This document shows positions 32,115-44,310 of a DNA stretch of 44,310 nt, one piece after another. This stretch comes from Myxococcales bacterium (GTDB taxonomy: Bacteria; Myxococcota_A; Polyangia; JAHFDS01): assembly GCA_023248855.1 (NCBI GenBank), contig JAHFDS010000017.1, positions 1-44,310 on the forward strand, in the 5' to 3' direction. Under the pieces are notes generated by a model. That model did not search any database and had not been told where the DNA came from. It saw only the letters and a list, made by a program, of their open reading frames with translations. A program made the position numbers and the translations under genes. Within the stretch, counting starts at the first letter, position 1; each line of letters begins with the position of its first letter.

Positions 32115-35042
32115 ATGAGCCCCGTGGCGTCCGAGGAGCCCGAGCCGCTGCCTGCCCCCGAGCAGGGTGCCGCCGCGGCGGACGCCGTGGGTGACACCAT
32201 CGGGTATGTGTCCGACGAGGCGCCACCCGCGCCGCTGACGGGCTTTGCGCCGCTCGAGCGGGGTGCGCGCGTCGGGCGCTACCTGGTCATCGACCGCATC
32301 GGCGCCGGGGGGATGGGTGTCGTCTACGCGGCCTACGACCCCGACCTCGACCGGCGCGTGGCGCTCAAGCTGCTCGGCGCCCGCGCCCGGCTGGCGTCGT
32401 CGGTCTCGCTCGCGCGCCTCTTGCGCGAGGCGCAGGCGATGGCGCGCCTGCAACATCCGAACGTCATCACGGTCCACGACGTCGGCACGTTCCACGACCA
32501 GGTGTTTCTGGCGATGGAGCTGGTCGAGGGACCGAGCCTCGGGCGCTGGGCCGGCGAGGCAGCTCGTTCGTGGCGCGAGGTGCTCGAGGTGTACCTGCAG
32601 GCCGCGCGCGGGCTCGAGGCCATCCACGCGGCCGGCCTGGTTCACCGCGACTTCAAGCCGGACAATGCCCTCCTCGGACGCGATGGTCGCGTCCGCGTGC
32701 TGGACCTCGGCCTCGTGCGCCTGAGCCAGGCCGACCAGGATCCGCCGCCGAGCGGAGAGGAGAGCACACGCCCGGGCCAGTCGCTGCCGCCGCTCGCGAA
32801 CGAGCTGACGCAGGCCGGCGCGATCGTCGGCACGCCCGCCTACATGAGCCCGGAGCAGCTCGCGGGCGAGCCCGCCGACGCGCGCAGCGACCAGTTCAGC
32901 TTCTGTGTCGCGCTCTACGAGGCGCTCTACGGTGAGCGTCCGTTCTCTGGCGCGACGCCACCCGCGCTCCTGCGCGAGATCCGGGCGGAGCGCCTCCGCA
33001 CGGCGAGCAACCGAAGTGTGCCCAGGCGCCTGCACCAGGCCCTCGCGCGAGGCCTGAGAGCAGCGCCCTCGGACCGCCACGGCTCGATGGCGGCGCTGGT
33101 GGCCGAGCTCACCGGCGTGCGGCACGCGCGATCGCGCGGCCTCCTGCCGGGGATCGCGATCGTCGCGGCCGTGCTCGGCGTCGTGCTGTGGCGCCATCAG
33201 GTGGCGGAGCGTGCGCTCGCTTGCCAGGAAGTTGGGCGCCGCATCGCCGGGGCCTGGAGCGCGGATCGTGCGCGAGGGGTGGAAGCGGCCTTCGGCAAGA
33301 GCGGCAGGCCCTATGCGGCGGCGTCTGCCCAGAGCGCCATTCGGTTGCTCGACGACTACGCCCGCGCCTGGACGGACATGCAGCAAGCTGCCTGCGTCGC
33401 CACGCGGGTCGACCGGGCGCAGTCCGAGGACGTCCTGGCGCTGCGGACGGTGTGCCTCGAACGAAGGTTGAGGGAGGTGTCATCGCTGGTGGACCTGTTC
33501 GGGTCGGCCGACGCCTCGGTGGTGGAGCGCGCCGTCTCGGCCGCGCATGGCCTGAGCCCGGTCGCCGAGTGCGGGGACATCGCCGCATTGACCGCGCGCG
33601 TTCCGCTGGCGCCCCTGGCGATGCGCCCCCGGGTCGAGGAGATCCGCGCGCGCCTCGCGCAGGCGAAGACGCTTCGCGACCTCGGCAAGTACAAGGAGGG
33701 GCTCGGGGTCGCCAGACCAGCCGCAGACGCCGCGCAACAGACGAAGTACCGCGCCGTGATCGCGGAGGCGCTCTGGCTGGTCGGAGACCTAGAACAGCGG
33801 GTCGGCAAGCCGAAGGAGGCGGAGCAGATCCTCCACGAGGCCATCTGGGCCGCGGAGGCCGGGCACCACGACGAGATGGCCTTCCGAGCGTCGGCGGTGC
33901 TGGCGTACGTCGTCGGCACCACTCAGGCGCGTGCTGGCGAGGGGCATCGCTGGCTGCGTCATGCCGGCGCGGAGCTGGAGCGCCTGGGAGGGAGCGACGA
34001 GCTCGAGGCCTACCTCCTGAACAACGAAGGGCTCGTCTTCCGGGCCGAAGGCAAGGACGCGGAGGCCCTCGATCACTTCCGGCGCTCGCTCGCCATCCGG
34101 GAGCGCACCGTGCGCGACCACCCCGTGATCGCGCTGACGCATTACAATATCGCGCGCACCCTCGGCCGGTTGGCGCGCTACGACGAAGCGGGCGCAGAGT
34201 TCGAGAAGACGCTCGCACTCCAGGAGCGCCTCCTCGGAACAGAGCACCCGGACGTTGGCCAGACCCGCAACCACTTCGGCGATACGTTGCGGGCACAGGG
34301 GAGGTACGACCTTGCCGTCACCCAGCTCGAGCGCGCCGCCACCGTGCTCGAGCGCTCCCTCGGACCCGATCATCCGGACCTCGCGTGGCCCCTCGGGAAC
34401 CTCGGAGCGGCCTTGCAGGGTCAAGGCAAGCTCGAGGAGGCGCTCGTGCGACTCCGGCGAGCGCAGTCGATTCGTGAGCGCACGCTGGGGCCCCACCACG
34501 TCAGCGTCGCCTACGCCGTCAACAACATCGCGCTCGTGCTCCTCGATCAGGGAAAGCTCGACGAGGCCCTGGCTCACCTCGAGCGCGCGCAGTCGATCTT
34601 CGAGCACGCCGTGGGTCCGGACCACCCGAACGTGGGGATCGTGCTCACGAACCTCGGACGTGCGCTCGTGCTCACAGGTCGGTACCGCGAGGGCAAGGTC
34701 GCCTGCGAGCGCGCCCTGGCAATCGGGGAGCGCGCGTACGGTCCCCGTCATCCCTTGGTGGCCGATGCGCTGACCGGGATCGGCGAGGCCGAGATCGCCA
34801 TGCGCGCTCCTGCGGATGCCATCCCGCTCCTCGAGCGTGCGGCGCAGGTGCCAGGCGAGCCACGCGATGTGGCGCGAACCAAGCTCGCCCTGGCACGGGC
34901 CCTCTGGGCGGCGCGCGCCGACCGTCAGCGGGCCGTGGCGCTGGCAAGAGACTCGCGGGACATGTTCCGCAGCGTCGGTTCGGCCGGCCATTTGCAGGCG
35001 CGCGAGGCCGAGCGCTGGCTGGATGCGCACTCCAGCTTGTAG
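32115..35042 (+). CDS. Transmembrane Ser/Thr protein kinase with C-terminal TPR repeats
   Basis: A 975-residue protein. Kinase domain at about 55-320: Gly loop IGAGGMGVVY, K85 (VALKLL), E105, catalytic loop HRDFKPDN (177-184), DLG (197-199) in place of DFG, and the activation-segment end GTPAYMSPEQLAG. DLG still supplies the metal-binding Asp, so activity is plausible. One transmembrane helix follows (about 342-360). The C-terminal 400 residues hold about eight kinesin-light-chain-type TPRs (SIRERTLGPHHVSVAY and similar), probably a periplasmic or protein-binding platform. This layout is common in Myxococcota. Its stop directly abuts the stop of the small peptide gene on the other strand. Confidence 0.92.
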   Translation: MSPVASEEPEPLPAPEQGAAAADAVGDTIGYVSDEAPPAPLTGFAPLERGARVGRYLVIDRIGAGGMGVVYAAYDPDLDRRVALKLLGARARLASSVSLARLLREAQAMARLQHPNVITVHDVGTFHDQVFLAMELVEGPSLGRWAGEAARSWREVLEVYLQAARGLEAIHAAGLVHRDFKPDNALLGRDGRVRVLDLGLVRLSQADQDPPPSGEESTRPGQSLPPLANELTQAGAIVGTPAYMSPEQLAGEPADARSDQFSFCVALYEALYGERPFSGATPPALLREIRAERLRTASNRSVPRRLHQALARGLRAAPSDRHGSMAALVAELTGVRHARSRGLLPGIAIVAAVLGVVLWRHQVAERALACQEVGRRIAGAWSADRARGVEAAFGKSGRPYAAASAQSAIRLLDDYARAWTDMQQAACVATRVDRAQSEDVLALRTVCLERRLREVSSLVDLFGSADASVVERAVSAAHGLSPVAECGDIAALTARVPLAPLAMRPRVEEIRARLAQAKTLRDLGKYKEGLGVARPAADAAQQTKYRAVIAEALWLVGDLEQRVGKPKEAEQILHEAIWAAEAGHHDEMAFRASAVLAYVVGTTQARAGEGHRWLRHAGAELERLGGSDELEAYLLNNEGLVFRAEGKDAEALDHFRRSLAIRERTVRDHPVIALTHYNIARTLGRLARYDEAGAEFEKTLALQERLLGTEHPDVGQTRNHFGDTLRAQGRYDLAVTQLERAATVLERSLGPDHPDLAWPLGNLGAALQGQGKLEEALVRLRRAQSIRERTLGPHHVSVAYAVNNIALVLLDQGKLDEALAHLERAQSIFEHAVGPDHPNVGIVLTNLGRALVLTGRYREGKVACERALAIGERAYGPRHPLVADALTGIGEAEIAMRAPADAIPLLERAAQVPGEPRDVARTKLALARALWAARADRQRAVALARDSRDMFRSVGSAGHLQAREAERWLDAHSSL

Positions 35043-35129
35043 CTACTTCCTGTGGCCCATGCCACCGCCGCCATCCGTCGTCGGGAGGCTGCTCAGAGGG
35101 CCAGCTTTCAGGTTCGTCTTGATCTGCAT
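35043..35129 (-). CDS. 28-residue Gly-rich peptide, copy A of a tandem pair
   Basis: A 29-codon frame, stop included. The peptide begins MQIKTNLKAG and ends SSLPTTDGGGGMGHRK. GGAGG lies nine bases before the ATG, an ideal ribosome binding site. It is paralogous to the frame at 35152-35244: the block SSLPTTDGGGGMGHR is identical. Of eight aligned base substitutions, five are silent third-position changes, which argues for selection on the peptide. There is no signal peptide or membrane segment. It could be a ribosomally made, modified or exported peptide precursor; the function is unknown. Confidence 0.7.
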   Translation of the reverse strand: MQIKTNLKAGPLSSLPTTDGGGGMGHRK

Positions 35130-35151
35130 CGTCGTCTGCCTCCGCTCGCAG

Positions 35152-35244
35152 TTACCTGTGGCCCATACCACCGCCGCCATCCGTCGTCGGGAGGCTGCTC
35201 ACCGGACCACCACCACCAGCCTTGAGGTTCGTCTTGGTCTTCAT
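35152..35244 (-). CDS. 30-residue Gly-rich peptide, copy B of a tandem pair
   Basis: A 31-codon frame, stop included, 22 bases upstream of copy A on the same strand. The peptide begins MKTKTNLKAG, has a run of four Gly, then PVSSLPTTDGGGG and MGHR. GGAGG lies at the same distance from the ATG as in copy A. Compared with A it has three additional Gly in the centre and three substitutions. Both probably come from one message starting in the 35245-35410 region, which also serves the divergent kinase gene. A 34-base block is identical between the copies (35062-35095 and 35168-35201). Confidence 0.7.
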   Translation of the reverse strand: MKTKTNLKAGGGGPVSSLPTTDGGGGMGHR

Positions 35245-35410
35245 CGTCGTTGCCTCCGTTCGGGTTGATTCTCCCTAGAGCACGCACTGGGCCAACGGCT
35301 CTGTCATGAGAGATCAGATACTTGGCGTCATTGTAGCCATGCAGCGGCTGCGTACATTCAGGCAGAGGCCATGCAGCCACTGCATGGTGATACGCTGGCG
35401 GAGGCGGGGG

Positions 35411-38400
35411 ATGTCGAGACCCAGGGAGGCGCGGACGTTTTCGGGGACCGCTCGCTTCGAGGTCCGGCGCAGGCTGGGCGCGGGCGGGATGGGGGTCGTG
35501 TACGAGGCGTGGGACCGGCAGCGGCAGCGCGTCGTGGCGCTCAAGACGCTGTCGCAGGTCGACCCAGAGCGGCTGCTCTTCTTGAAGCGCGAGTTCCGCA
35601 CGCTCGCGGACCTCAACCACCCCAACCTGGTGTCCTTCTACGAGCTCCTCCACACCGAGGACCAGTGGCTCCTGGCGATGGAGCTCGTCGAGGGCACCGA
35701 CTTCCTCTCCCACGCGCGCGGGCTGGCAGTGACCATCGGCGACCACCTCACCATCAGCGATCTCCCGACGCTGGCGCAGCTGGATGGCCCACCGACGAAC
35801 GAGGAGCTGGTCGCCGCGGCGGGTGGGGAACGCGGGGACCCGGAGCGCATCCTCGCCGCCGCGCGGCAGCTCGCCGAGGGGCTGTGCGCGCTCCACCGCG
35901 CGGGCAAGCTGCACCGCGACCTCAAGCCGACCAACGTCCTCGTCACGCCCGAGGGGCGCGTCGTGATCCTCGACTTCGGGCTCGCGGGCGAGATCGCCGA
36001 GCGGCGAGTCGAGGGCGAGTGGGGGATGATCGCGGGGACGCCGGGCTACATGTCGCCCGAGCAGGCCCAAGGCCGGCCGACGACCGCGGCGAGCGACTGG
36101 TACAGCGTCGGCGTCATCCTGTTCGAGGCGCTGACCGGGCAGCTGCCGTTCTCGGGCGCGCCGATGGAGCTCCTGACGGCCCAGCTCGCGCGGACCGCGC
36201 CCGCGCCGAGCGCGCTCGGGGCCGAGGTGCCCGAGGACCTCGACCGGCTGTGCGTGCGTCTGCTCGCCGGAAGGGCGAGCGAGCGGCCGGCCGGGCACGA
36301 GGTCCTCGCGACGCTCGGCGCACGGAGCGCGCCGCGGGACGTGACGGGCTCGTGGTCGCTGCACCTGCCCGGGCGCGACCGCGAGCTCGGTGTGCTCGAG
36401 GAGGCGCTCGCCGAGGTCGTCGCCGGGCGCGGCGCGAGCCTGCTCGTCCACGGGGCCTCCGGCATCGGCAAGAGCGCGCTCATGCGGACGTTCCTCGGCC
36501 GCCTGCCCGCAGAGACGATCGCGCTGCAGGGCCGCTGCTTCGAGTGTGAGTCGGTGCCGTTCAAGGCCCTCGATGGCGTGGTCGACGCGCTCAGCGATCA
36601 CCTCTGCCGTCGCCTCTCGCGCGCGGAGTGCGACGCGGTCCTGCCGGCGGACCTCCCGGCGATGGTGCGGCTCTTCCCGGTCCTGGCGCGCGTGGTGGGT
36701 CGGTGTTCGCAGCTCGCCGTGGAGGCGACGGAAGGCGCGGAGCTCCGCCACCGCGCCTTCCTGGCGCTGCGAGCGCTGCTCGCGCGCCTCGCGGCCACGC
36801 GACCGGTGGTCCTGTTCATCGACGACGTGCAGTGGAGCGACCCCGACAGCGCGGCGCTCTTGCGCGAGCTGCTCGCGCCTCCGGACGCGCCGCCCGTCTT
36901 GCTCCTCCTGGCCTGCCGCACCGAGGACCGGGACAGTAGCCCCATCGTGCGCGCGCTCGGCCAGCTTCGCGCGCTCGAGGTGGCGCCGCTCGGGAGGGTG
37001 GAGTCCCGGCGGCTGCTCGAGGCTGCGCTCGGCGATCACGCGAGTGATGCGCTGATCGACCGGATCGTCGCCGAGGCGCGGGGAAACGCCTTCCTGCTCG
37101 GCGAGCTGGCGCGGCAGGCCGAGCTCGTGCCCGAGGGCGCCCACGCCGGCACGCTCGAGGATGCGTTGCGCGCCCGCGTGGCGCTCCTGTCAGCCGAGGC
37201 GCGCGAGTTGCTCGAGGTGGTGGCGCTCGCGGGGCGTCCCATCTCGCAGCGCATCGCCCGCGCGGCGGCCGCGTCCATCACGCTGCTCGACGCGGACGCC
37301 CTCGATCTCTTCGGGGCGCTGCGGATCCTGCGGGCGGAGCGCCTCGCGCGCACCCACGGCGTCCGCGAGGAGGACCCGGTCGAGTGCTATCACGACCGGG
37401 TCCGGGAGGGCCTCGTGGCGGGTCTGTCCCCGGGACGTCGCGCCGCGCTCCACCGCGCGCTCGCGAGCGCGCTCGAGACCCACGCCCCCGACGCGGCCGA
37501 GGCCCTCTTGTTCCACTGGGAGGGCGCTGGCGATCCGAAGCGCGCCACCGCGCACGCGATCCGGGCCGCGGAGCGCGCCGCCGCGGCGCTCGCGTTCGAT
37601 CACGCCGCCGACCTCTACGAGCGCGCGATCGCCCTCGGCGCACCGGAAGCCGGCTCGTGGGAGCGGCTCGGGGATGCGCGGCTCGTGCTCGGGGAGTACG
37701 CGCGCGCCGCCGAGGCCTTCGAGACGGCGCGCAAGGCGCTCGCAGGCAGCGGGGCTGGCGAGGCGCGGCTTCTGCGCAAGCGCGCGGTGGTCGCGCAGAA
37801 GACGGGCCGCTACGCGGCAGCCATCGCGCTCTCGGAGCAGGCGCTCGAGGGGATCCCCGAAGACGAGCCGATGCTCCGCGCCTCGGTCGAGGCGCTGCTG
37901 TCGCTCACCTGCTGTTACGCGGGCCGGCTCGGCGAGGGCCTCGGCTACGTCGACGCCGGGCTCGCGCGCGTCGCTGCGGCTGCGAGCGACGTCAGCGCCG
38001 AGCGGCTCGCCGTCGAGGCGGCGCTGCACCGCGCGCGCGGCAACCTCCTCGTCTCGCTCGGGCGTCCCGCGGCGGCGGCGGACGCGTACGCGCTCGGCCT
38101 GGCGCTGTGCGAGGCCAGCGGCGATCGCTGGGAGCGCTCGATCGCGCTGTTCAATCTGGGCGACGCGTACGCGCAAGCGGGCCACCACGAGCGCGCCCTC
38201 GTGCACCTGGAGGAGGCGCTCGCCGAGAAGACCGCGATGGGCGACCGGTGGGGGCTCGCATACACCTGGCTCGCGCTGGCCGGCGTGTACGCGGCACGCG
38301 GCGAGGGTGCCCGCGCTCTCGATGGCTGTGACGCGGGGCTCTCGCTCGCGCAGCAGATCGGCGACCCCAAGCTGGCGGCGCTGCTCCAGCTCGAGCGTGC

Positions 38401-38781
38401 CCGCCTGCGCAAGGCGTCCGGCGCGATCGCCGAGGCGGAGCAGAGCCTGCTTTCGGCCCTCGAGCTGGCCGACCGGCTCGATGCCGGACCCGAGCTGATC
38501 GGGGCGTGCCTGGCCCTGGCTGCGCTCCGGCGCGAGCAGGGGCGAGCGGAAGAGGCGCTGGGGCTGGCGCACCGTGCGCACGCGGTGGCTGCGAGCAGCG
38601 GCGGCGATCCATGGATCGCCGAGGCGTTGCTCGAGCGCGGCCGGATCCACGCCGCGTGCGGCGAGCGCGACGACGCCGAGCTCCTGTCGCGACGTGCGCT
38701 CACGGTGGCGCGGCGCGCGGGGGCCCACCGCCAGATCGCCGCCGCCGAGGCCCTGGCGCTGGCCCTTTCAGGGGAACCGGC

Positions 38782-38785
<4 letters not shown>
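35411..38785 (+). CDS. Ser/Thr kinase - AAA ATPase - TPR protein
   Basis: A 1124-residue cytoplasmic signalling protein. Kinase at about 15-300: LGAGGMGVVYEA, K45 (VVALKTL), HRDLKPTN (168-175), DFG (188-190), GTPGYMSPEQAQG. An AAA_16/STAND-type ATPase follows with RDRELGVLEEAL, Walker A GASGIGKS (about 347-354) and Walker B VVLFIDDVQW (about 466-475). The last 430 residues are TPR-like repeats (ALVHLEEALAEKTAMG). This kinase-ATPase-TPR layout is typical of large myxobacterial regulators. ATG 35411 is chosen because GGAGG lies six bases upstream; upstream in-frame Mets give an Arg-rich extension. Its stop shares the palindrome CTAG with the stop of the convergent gene. Confidence 0.92.
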
Positions 38786-40632
<1,847 letters not shown>

Positions 40633-40682
40633 GACGGCGTGATCTTCGCACGAGGGCGGGGCTGGCGATCGCCCAAGGACGA

Positions 40683-41063
40683 TCAGGCGGTCCGCGCCCG
40701 CCGCGGCATCAGGAGACCGAGCACCACCGCCACCACGATGAGCGCTGGCACGTCGCCGATGAGGTGGCCGTGGTGCACGTCCTGGGACAGGGCCTGCGCC
40801 GCCATGATGCCGCCGTGGACGACGCTCGACCACACCGTGAACCAGACGAGCGACCGGTGCTCAAGGGGATTGCGCGCCGCGAGTAGCAGGAAAACGCCGA
40901 GGGTCGCGTAGATGCCGAGGATCATCTGCTCGTAGTAGAGGTGGTGCGGCTGCCATCGCCACCCCGCGGGCCAGACGATCATGAGCACTCCGGCGGTGAT
41001 GAAGATGAGCCCGAAGGCGACGAGCGCCCCCTTGAGAACACGCAAGCGACTCTGTTCGTTCAC
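40683..41063 (-). CDS. Four-helix membrane protein, DUF6632-like
   Basis: A 126-residue integral membrane protein with four hydrophobic segments: VLKGALVAFGLIFITAGVLM, an IYATLGVFLLLAA helix, LVWFTVWSSVVHGGIMAAQA and LIVVAVVLGLLM. Polar residues between them include HHLYYEQM and QDVHHGHLIGD, with several His that could bind a metal or haem. It looks like the DUF6632 type of small membrane protein, function unknown. The GTG start is supported by GGGAGG six bases upstream. It is encoded 50 bases upstream of the FHA regulator on the same strand. Confidence 0.75.
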   Translation of the reverse strand: MNEQSRLRVLKGALVAFGLIFITAGVLMIVWPAGWRWQPHHLYYEQMILGIYATLGVFLLLAARNPLEHRSLVWFTVWSSVVHGGIMAAQALSQDVHHGHLIGDVPALIVVAVVLGLLMPRRARTA

Positions 41064-41102
41064 GACTTGCCTCCCTTTTCATGAGATTGGCGGGCGGCAT
41101 GG

Positions 41103-42178
41103 CTAGACCGGCAGCTCCAGCTCGAACCGGGCGCCGCCGAGCCGGGATGGCGCGAGCCGCGCCTGCCCGCCGTGCGCCTCGGCCACAGCACGGACGATCG
41201 CCAGACCCAGCCCGGCGGATCCACGAGCCCGCGCGCCCGCCGCCTGGCGATACCGATCGAAGATGAACGGCGCGTCGGCCGCGGCGACGCCGGGGCCCGA
41301 GTCGTCCACTGCCACGTGCAATCGCCCCGCCGCCTGGTGCGCCTCGAGCCGCAGCCGGCCCCCTTTGGGGGTGAACTTGAGGGCGTTGGCGAGCAGGTTC
41401 TGCACCGCCTGCCCGAGCGCGGGGCCATCGAGGGTGGCGTGACCCGCCGCGCCCACGTCGAGCTCGAGCGTGAGCCGGCGGCGCGCCCCGAGCGCCTCGA
41501 ACGGCCGCGCCTCGACCTCGAGCAGCGCAGCCACGTCGGTCGGCCGGCGTTCGGCGCGCACGAGCCCCGCGTCGATGCGCGCCACCTCGAGCACGCCGTC
41601 GACCAGGTGCGTCATCTCGTCGCAGATGCGGCGGATGGTCTGCGCGTGCGCGCGGCGCTGCGTGGCGGCCATGTCGTCATCGCTGTCGAGCAGCTCGGCG
41701 ATGAGGCCGAGCTTGCCCACGGGATGCCTCAGGTCGTGGACCACCATCGCCTGGTGGTCCCGGCGCAGCGCCTCGACCTCGCGGCGCAGCTTCTCGACGC
41801 GCAGGATGCCGCGCACACGCGCGCGCAGCTCGGCGCCATCGATGGGCTTCTTGACGTACTCGACCGCGCCGAGCGCGATGCCGCGCTCGACGTGCTCGGG
41901 CTCGCTCGCCGCGGCGGTGATGAGGACGACCGGGACCTCGCGCGCGTCCCCGGCGGACAACCGCTCGAGCACCTCGAAGCCGTCCATGCCCGGCATCGAG
42001 ACGTCGAGCAGGATGAGATCCGGCCGCCGCCTGGCCACGCACGCCAGCGCCTCGGGGCCGCTCCGCGCCTCGACCAGCTCGTAGCGATCCTGCTCGAGCA
42101 GCGCCAGCAGCAGCAGCCGGTTGTCGTCGACGTCGTCGACCACGAGGACGAGCTCGCGTGGCGTCCCGGTGGGCGCGC

Positions 42179-42182
<4 letters not shown>
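41103..42182 (-). CDS. Response regulator receiver - histidine kinase hybrid
   Basis: A 359-residue cytoplasmic protein. Receiver domain at 1-125: DD at 16-17, phospho-acceptor D60 (LILLDVSMPGMDG), K111 (YVKKPID). The histidine kinase part follows: H-box AMVVHDLRHPVG with H149, N-box NLLANALKFTPKGG, G1 DDSGPGV and G2 AGLGLAIV. A receiver placed before the kinase allows phosphorylation input to set kinase output. Its ATG overlaps the TGA of the upstream CHASE3 kinase (ATGA), so the two are translationally coupled and probably form one phosphorelay. No output regulator is adjacent. Confidence 0.92.
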
Positions 42183-43726
<1,544 letters not shown>

Positions 43727-43745
43727 GACGCCTCCCCGGGTATAA

Positions 43746-44310
43746 TCACGGCGGCTCCGGCAGGAGACCCCGCGCCGCCGCGGCCGCGATGGCGGCGGCG
43801 TAGACGTCCTTGAGCGGGGCGCCGGTGCGCTCGGCGGCCGCGCGCACGGACGTGTGCTCGGGGGCCAGGTTCCAGATCCGTCCGGCGCGCAGGCCGAGCT
43901 TGACCTCGACCTCGCCGTACGGCGTCTGCACGCGCTCGGAGCGACGGTCGAGCACCTCGCGCGCCACCGCACGGAAGCGCACGCCGAGCGTGGTGGTCTC
44001 GCGCAGGAGCAGCTCGCTGGCGGCGCCGCGCAGCTCGGCGCTCACGAGGGCCGCCACCTGCACGGCCGGTCGCCCGCGCTTCATCACGATCGGCACGATC
44101 CAGGCATCGAGGGCGCCCAGCGCGAGCAGGCGCTCGAGCACGAACGGCCACAGCTCGGGGTTGGCGTCGTCGACGTTGGCGACGACCTCCACGAGCTCGC
44201 TGCTCGCCGCGCAAGGGCGCGTCACCGTCAGGCGCACGACGTTGGGGCGGTCGGCCAGCTCGCGCGTGCCCGCGCCGTAGCCGGTCGCGACGGCCACGCC
44301 CGACGGCGGA
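43746..44310 (-). CDS. larC: Nickel-pincer cofactor biosynthesis protein LarC, C-terminal part
   Basis: About 187 codons, open to the right edge, so the N-terminal half is missing. The sequence GYGAGTRELADRPNVVRL, then VDDANPELWPFVLERLLALG, ALDAWIVPIVMKRGRPA and VEVKLGLRAGRIWNLAPEH is the characteristic C-terminal half of LarC. LarC inserts nickel into pyridinium-3,5-bisthiocarboxylic acid mononucleotide by a CTP-dependent reaction, making the cofactor of lactate racemase and relatives. Other lar genes would have to lie outside the window. Its stop is 20 bases before the start of the CHASE3 kinase. Confidence 0.85.
   Translation of the reverse strand, partial: PPSGVAVATGYGAGTRELADRPNVVRLTVTRPCAASSELVEVVANVDDANPELWPFVLERLLALGALDAWIVPIVMKRGRPAVQVAALVSAELRGAASELLLRETTTLGVRFRAVAREVLDRRSERVQTPYGEVEVKLGLRAGRIWNLAPEHTSVRAAAERTGAPLKDVYAAAIAAAAARGLLPEPP

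Overview
The window is 44.3 kb of very GC-rich DNA. Many genes start with GTG or TTG, and lipoproteins, Rhs and FG-GAP repeat proteins, large Ser/Thr-kinase/TPR proteins, an FHA-sigma54 activator, a CHASE3 histidine kinase and an AgmX/PglI-type C-terminal domain all occur. Together these point to a myxobacterium (Myxococcota). This is inferred from gene content only; no rRNA or marker gene is present. I found no tRNA, rRNA, CRISPR array or intact insertion sequence.

Layout. 1-2.7 kb (minus strand): a partial lipoprotein, an exported unknown protein, and a radical SAM/GT2 glycosyltransferase gene pair. 2.75-5.1 kb (plus): an exported unknown protein and a cytochrome P450. 5.0-5.5 kb: gene remnants. 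5.5-7.1 kb: a dihaem cytochrome of the reaction-centre type, then an HxlR regulator on the other strand. 7.3-13.1 kb: a 1954-residue NHL/YD-repeat Rhs lipoprotein. 13.1-15.6 kb: a broken small gene, a lipoprotein, an aldo/keto reductase and a VOC protein. 15.5-17.15 kb: decayed pieces of a 2-hydroxyacyl-CoA dehydratase activase-type system abutting an ABC permease tail.

17.2-24.7 kb is the most coherent unit, a tight seven-gene plus-strand operon. It encodes a divergent haem-copper subunit-I-like membrane protein, a 52-residue one-helix protein, a CuA subunit II, a haem-copper subunit I, a membrane-anchored SCO copper chaperone, a fused cytochrome b / 2x[4Fe-4S] / MvhD-type protein and an Rrf2 regulator with iron-sulfur ligands. 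In subunit I the helix-VI Tyr of O2 reductases is Gln, so the complex is more likely a nitric-oxide-reductase-like or other non-canonical enzyme than a standard oxidase. A perfect dyad lies just upstream.

24.9-28.4 kb: an outer-membrane barrel candidate and an FG-GAP repeat protein whose ribosome binding site lies inside a strong hairpin. 28.5-44.3 kb is a signalling region: a pseudokinase with GYF_2-like and AgmX/PglI domains, two lipoproteins, a small conserved protein, two multidomain Ser/Thr kinases, an FHA/degenerate-GGDEF/sigma54 activator, a DUF6632-like membrane protein, a response-regulator/histidine-kinase hybrid, a CHASE3 histidine kinase and the end of LarC. Between the two large kinases, on the minus strand, are two tandem paralogous mini-genes of 28 and 30 codons, each with its own GGAGG site. 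They are the best candidate here for something undescribed.
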